A DNA stretch of 37,735 bases. It comes from an uncultured Bacilli bacterium. GTDB taxonomy: Bacteria; Bacillota_I; Bacilli_A; RF39; UBA660. Under the pieces are notes generated by a model, which saw nothing but the letters and a program-made list of their open reading frames with translations, made no database searches and was not told where the DNA came from. A program made the position numbers and the translations under genes. Positions 35,862-37,735 of the stretch are shown one piece after another (position 1 is the first letter of the stretch; every line of letters starts with the position of its first letter). Location of the stretch: contig CALVPE010000056.1 in assembly GCA_944350485.1 (NCBI GenBank), positions 1 to 37,735 on the forward strand. The letters run 5' to 3'.

Positions 35862-36383
35862 TTATTCTTCTTCAATAACCCCATATCCGCCAGCATCACG
35901 TTTATAAACTAAGGCAATTTTTTGAATATCACTATCTTTATACATATAGAAAGTATGACCTAATAATTCCATTTGTAAAATAGCCTCATCAAGACTCATG
36001 GGTTTTATTTCAATTTTCTTTACTTTTACAACTTCCTCATCAGTTGATAAATCAATTATATCATCTATATTAAATTCTTTTATTCCCGTTTTTTCTTTTT
36101 TCTTTAACTTAGTTTTATTCTTTCTTATTTGTCTTTCTAGCTTATTAATAGCTAAATCAACAGCCGAATAAAAATCTTGACTTTCTTCTTCCGCTCTTAA
36201 CATCAAGGTTTTAAGAGGTATATTGATTTCTACTTTTTGAGTATAATTTTGAATTTTAACTAATACTGTTGCTTGAATATTATTATCTAATGTATATTTA
36301 TCAAGTTTAGACAACTTTTCTTTAACATAATCCTTCATAGCACTTGTAATTTCAATTTTGTTTCCTCTCACTAAAACTTCCAT
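35862..36383 (-). CDS. hpf: Ribosome hibernation promoting factor, long form
   Basis: Binds the 30S subunit and dimerises ribosomes into inactive 100S particles in stationary phase. The N-terminal domain (about 1-100) holds the S30AE/HPF fold, from EVLVRGNKIEITSAMKDYVK through the basic segment ending KNKTKLKKKEK. The C-terminal dimerisation domain (about 118-173), with KPMSLDEAILQMELLGHTFY, marks the long form typical of Bacillota. Length 173 aa. The ATG at 36383 follows GGAGATGA. It is preceded by an extended -10 element and separated from secA by a terminator. Confidence 0.95.
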   Translation of the reverse strand: MEVLVRGNKIEITSAMKDYVKEKLSKLDKYTLDNNIQATVLVKIQNYTQKVEINIPLKTLMLRAEEESQDFYSAVDLAINKLERQIRKNKTKLKKKEKTGIKEFNIDDIIDLSTDEEVVKVKKIEIKPMSLDEAILQMELLGHTFYMYKDSDIQKIALVYKRDAGGYGVIEEE

Positions 36384-36408
36384 AGTATCATCTCCTTTAT
36401 ATATTTAT

Positions 36409-36417
36409 ATAATAGCA
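36409..36417 (-). promoter_or_regulatory. Extended -10 promoter of hpf
   Basis: The minus strand reads TGCTATTAT (TATTAT at plus 36409-36414), an extended -10 element just after the cold-shock gene terminator. No convincing -35 is seen. Confidence 0.45.
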
Positions 36418-36429
36418 TAAAAAAAAGAA

Positions 36430-36455
36430 AAAAACTATCATTAACTGATAATTTC
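36430..36455 (-). terminator. Terminator of the cold-shock gene
   Basis: On the minus strand TATCA and TGATA pair (plus 36446-36450 and 36436-36440), the stem extending by weaker pairs, followed by a T-run. The stop codon lies in the loop. Confidence 0.6.
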
Positions 36456-36671
36456 ATTTTCTTTTTTTACTACTGAAACATTTGTTGCTTGATAACCTTT
36501 CGATGTTTCTAAAAGATTGAACTCTACACATTGTCCTTCTTGTAAAGTTTTATAACCATCTTGATTTATAGCCGAATAGTGCACAAAAATGTCCTCATTG
36601 TCAGTAAATTCGATAAAACCATATCCTTTCTCATTGTTAAACCACTTAACACTACCTCTTACCACGTTCAT
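36441..36671 (-). CDS. Cold-shock protein, CspA family
   Basis: Single-stranded nucleic-acid-binding cold-shock domain that acts as an RNA chaperone. RNP1 is KGYGFIEF and RNP2 is DIFVHYSAI; the family N-terminus [13 protein letters not shown] is present. From the ATG at 36671 it has 76 aa, about ten more than typical Csp proteins, mostly as a polar C-terminal extension. GGAG is only a few bases before this ATG. A GTG start four codons in is possible but less likely. The preceding leader from an extended -10 (TGATATTAT, near plus 36728-36736) is about 60 bases. Confidence 0.92.
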   Translation of the reverse strand: MNVVRGSVKWFNNEKGYGFIEFTDNEDIFVHYSAINQDGYKTLQEGQCVEFNLLETSKGYQATNVSVVKKENEIIS

Positions 36672-36862
36672 ATCTCTCCTTATCATAAAATATTTTTCAG
36701 TAGACCTACTATTTTCTTGCGCAAATTAATAATATCAAATCACAAGCAAAATTTTTACTTTTTTTGTTAATAGCTAATTTCTAAGTTAATTTTTGTAAAA
36801 ATATCAGAATTTTGATTAATTTTTTTCAAAAATATTTAAATATTTTACAATTCAGAAATTTT

Positions 36863-36890
36863 TTAACATTATTACATTAATTAGTATAAA
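36863..36890 (+). promoter_or_regulatory. Putative promoter of agrBD
   Basis: TTAACA (36863-36868), a 16-base spacer and TATAAA (36885-36890). Upstream, TAAGTTAAT (36782-36790) fits the degenerate LytTR (AgrA-type) box, and GTTAAT recurs at 36766. Spacing to this box is longer than in staphylococcal promoters, so regulation by an AgrA-like factor is uncertain. Confidence 0.4.
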
Positions 36891-36940
36891 ATGTATTTGG
36901 TGATAGAGAGATGTTTAAAAATTTTGTCGTAGGCGGTTCT

Positions 36941-37504
36941 ATGAACATGATAAAAGATTTAAATAAATATGACAAAATACAATTAGAAGAAATTAAATAT
37001 GGAATCGAAGCAATTTATTTAACTATTTCTAAAATAGTTGTGATTTTAATTATATCAGCTGTTTTAGGATTATTTAAAGAAGCCATTTTATTCCTTTTAA
37101 TATTTAACATATTAAGAGCAACTGCTTTTGGATTGCATGCTTCAAAAAGTATTTGGTGTTGGATTTCATCAAGTATATCATTTATTCTAATACCATATAT
37201 ATGTAAATCATTTACTTTTCCAAATTTAGTTTACTTAATATTACCTATTATATGTTTACTTTGTTTTATAGCTTATGCACCTGCCGATACAATTAAAAGA
37301 CCATTAATTAATAAGAAAAAAAGAAAAATCTATAAAATATTAAGTGTTATAAGTGCTATTTCTTTTATAATATTAATTATATTATTAAAAAATATGATAA
37401 TTAAAAACATGTTAATGTTTGCACTTATACTAGAAACAATTTTAATTTTACCTATAACATATAAAATATTTAAACTATCATATAAAAATTATTTAAATTA
37501 CTAA
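36941..37504 (+). CDS. agrB: AgrB-family autoinducer-processing membrane peptidase
   Basis: Membrane cysteine endopeptidase that cleaves the AgrD precursor and joins the thiolactone ring of the autoinducing peptide. His66 and Cys73 in ATAFGLHASKSIWCW have the seven-residue spacing of the S. aureus catalytic pair (His77, Cys84). The conserved YAPADTIKRP follows, then two further membrane segments. About five to six hydrophobic segments are present over 187 aa. The ATG at 36941 is preferred because AGGCGG precedes it; a start at 36911 (197 aa) lacks spacing to its GAGAG. agrD follows at once. Confidence 0.93.
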   Translation: MNMIKDLNKYDKIQLEEIKYGIEAIYLTISKIVVILIISAVLGLFKEAILFLLIFNILRATAFGLHASKSIWCWISSSISFILIPYICKSFTFPNLVYLILPIICLLCFIAYAPADTIKRPLINKKKRKIYKILSVISAISFIILIILLKNMIIKNMLMFALILETILILPITYKIFKLSYKNYLNY

Positions 37505-37545
37505 TATTAATTATTTTATGTGTTATTAATAGAAAAGGAGGAAAT

Positions 37546-37671
37546 ATGAAAAAATATTTATCTATGCTCCTTGGAGCAGTAGGTCTAATAGTTGCTGGAG
37601 TTGCAACAACAGGTTGTTGGGTTATCGTAATTGATGAACCTAAAATGCCAAAATCTATGTTAAATAAATAA
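37546..37671 (+). CDS. agrD: AgrD-type cyclic autoinducer peptide precursor
   Basis: A 41 aa precursor, too short for routine gene calling. GGAGG lies before the ATG at 37546. The N-terminal amphipathic helix MKKYLSMLLGAVGLIVAG anchors it in the membrane. The core is ATTGCWVIVI with one Cys, followed by the charged tail DEPKMPKSMLNK. The Cys side chain would form the thiolactone. DEPKMP matches the conserved tail of AgrD proteins (DEPKVP in S. aureus). The gap from Cys to Pro is eight residues here and seven in S. aureus AgrD, so the ring could be six residues (CWVIVI) instead of five. Confidence 0.93.
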   Translation: MKKYLSMLLGAVGLIVAGVATTGCWVIVIDEPKMPKSMLNK

Positions 37672-37703
37672 ATTAAACATAATCAATTTTGGATAAAATT
37701 AAA

Positions 37704-37735
37704 ATGTTATTAAAAAAATCAAGATATCGAATATG
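37704..37735 (+). CDS. Possible start of a downstream gene (partial)
   Basis: An ATG at 37704 opens a frame reading MLLKKSRYRI that runs off the window. The upstream TTTGGATAAAA gives only a weak ribosome binding site. In agr loci a histidine kinase (agrC) or response regulator (agrA) is expected next, but ten residues are not enough to assign this one. Confidence 0.2.
   Translation, partial: MLLKKSRYRI

Noticed and set aside
1-37735. CRISPR array or tRNA/rRNA genes
   Set aside because: No regularly spaced repeats of CRISPR length and no cloverleaf or rRNA motifs were seen by eye.
1-37735. Mycoplasma-type genetic code (TGA as Trp)
   Set aside because: Trp is encoded by TGG, and TGA ends a normal gene (9684-9686).

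Overview
The window is very AT-rich and reads with the standard bacterial code: TGG encodes Trp, and TGA is a stop (for example at 9684-9686). Gene content and order point to a low-GC Bacillota, most like an uncultured gut Bacilli lineage of the Erysipelotrichales/RF39 type. Conserved Bacillus-like blocks are ecfA-ecfA-ecfT-truA, cysS/mrnC/rlmB/sigH, rsmC(ybxB)-rpoB-rpoC and hpf-secA. Almost all housekeeping genes lie on the minus strand. The exact taxon is inferred, not shown.

Layout. 1-1660: asnS with a T-box leader whose specifier codon reads AAC (Asn). 1857-4230: lemA and a DUF2207 membrane protein on the plus strand, closed by a hairpin made of two inverted perfect DnaA-box sequences. 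4332-7317: truA and an ECF-type module whose two ATPases have lost most catalytic motifs. 7375-11786: a thioredoxin-like membrane protein, a SigH-like sigma factor, rlmB, mrnC, a zinc metallopeptidase and cysS. 12028-19963: rpoC, rpoB and rsmC; RpoB carries Asn at the position of E. coli His526. 20135-24213: three unrecognised helical proteins in one run. 24330-27451: a SleB/CwlJ-type hydrolase, a slipin, a small hypothetical protein, a YdcC-type lipoprotein and a DUF378 protein. 27509-31544: a YfcC-type transporter, a YtcJ-type amidohydrolase and a DUF2238-like membrane protein. 31645-33342: a probable small integrated element at the 3' end of secA. 33298-36671: secA, long-form hpf and a cold-shock gene. 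36941-37671: agrB and an unlisted agrD, the start of a peptide quorum-sensing locus that runs off the window.

The strongest candidates for something undescribed are three. (1) The roughly 1.66 kb segment bounded by two 36-bp direct repeats of the secA 3' end (35/36 identical), holding one orphan gene and a GC-rich tract of 10-bp-phased repeats. (2) The ECF ATPase pair with degenerate nucleotide-binding motifs kept in its conserved gene order. (3) The AgrBD pair, whose precursor has one more residue between Cys and the Glu-Pro signature than staphylococcal AgrD. Regulatory signals include several sigma-A-type promoters, intrinsic terminators in most convergent gaps, and a promoter-plus-terminator leader before rsmC-rpoB-rpoC that looks like an attenuator.
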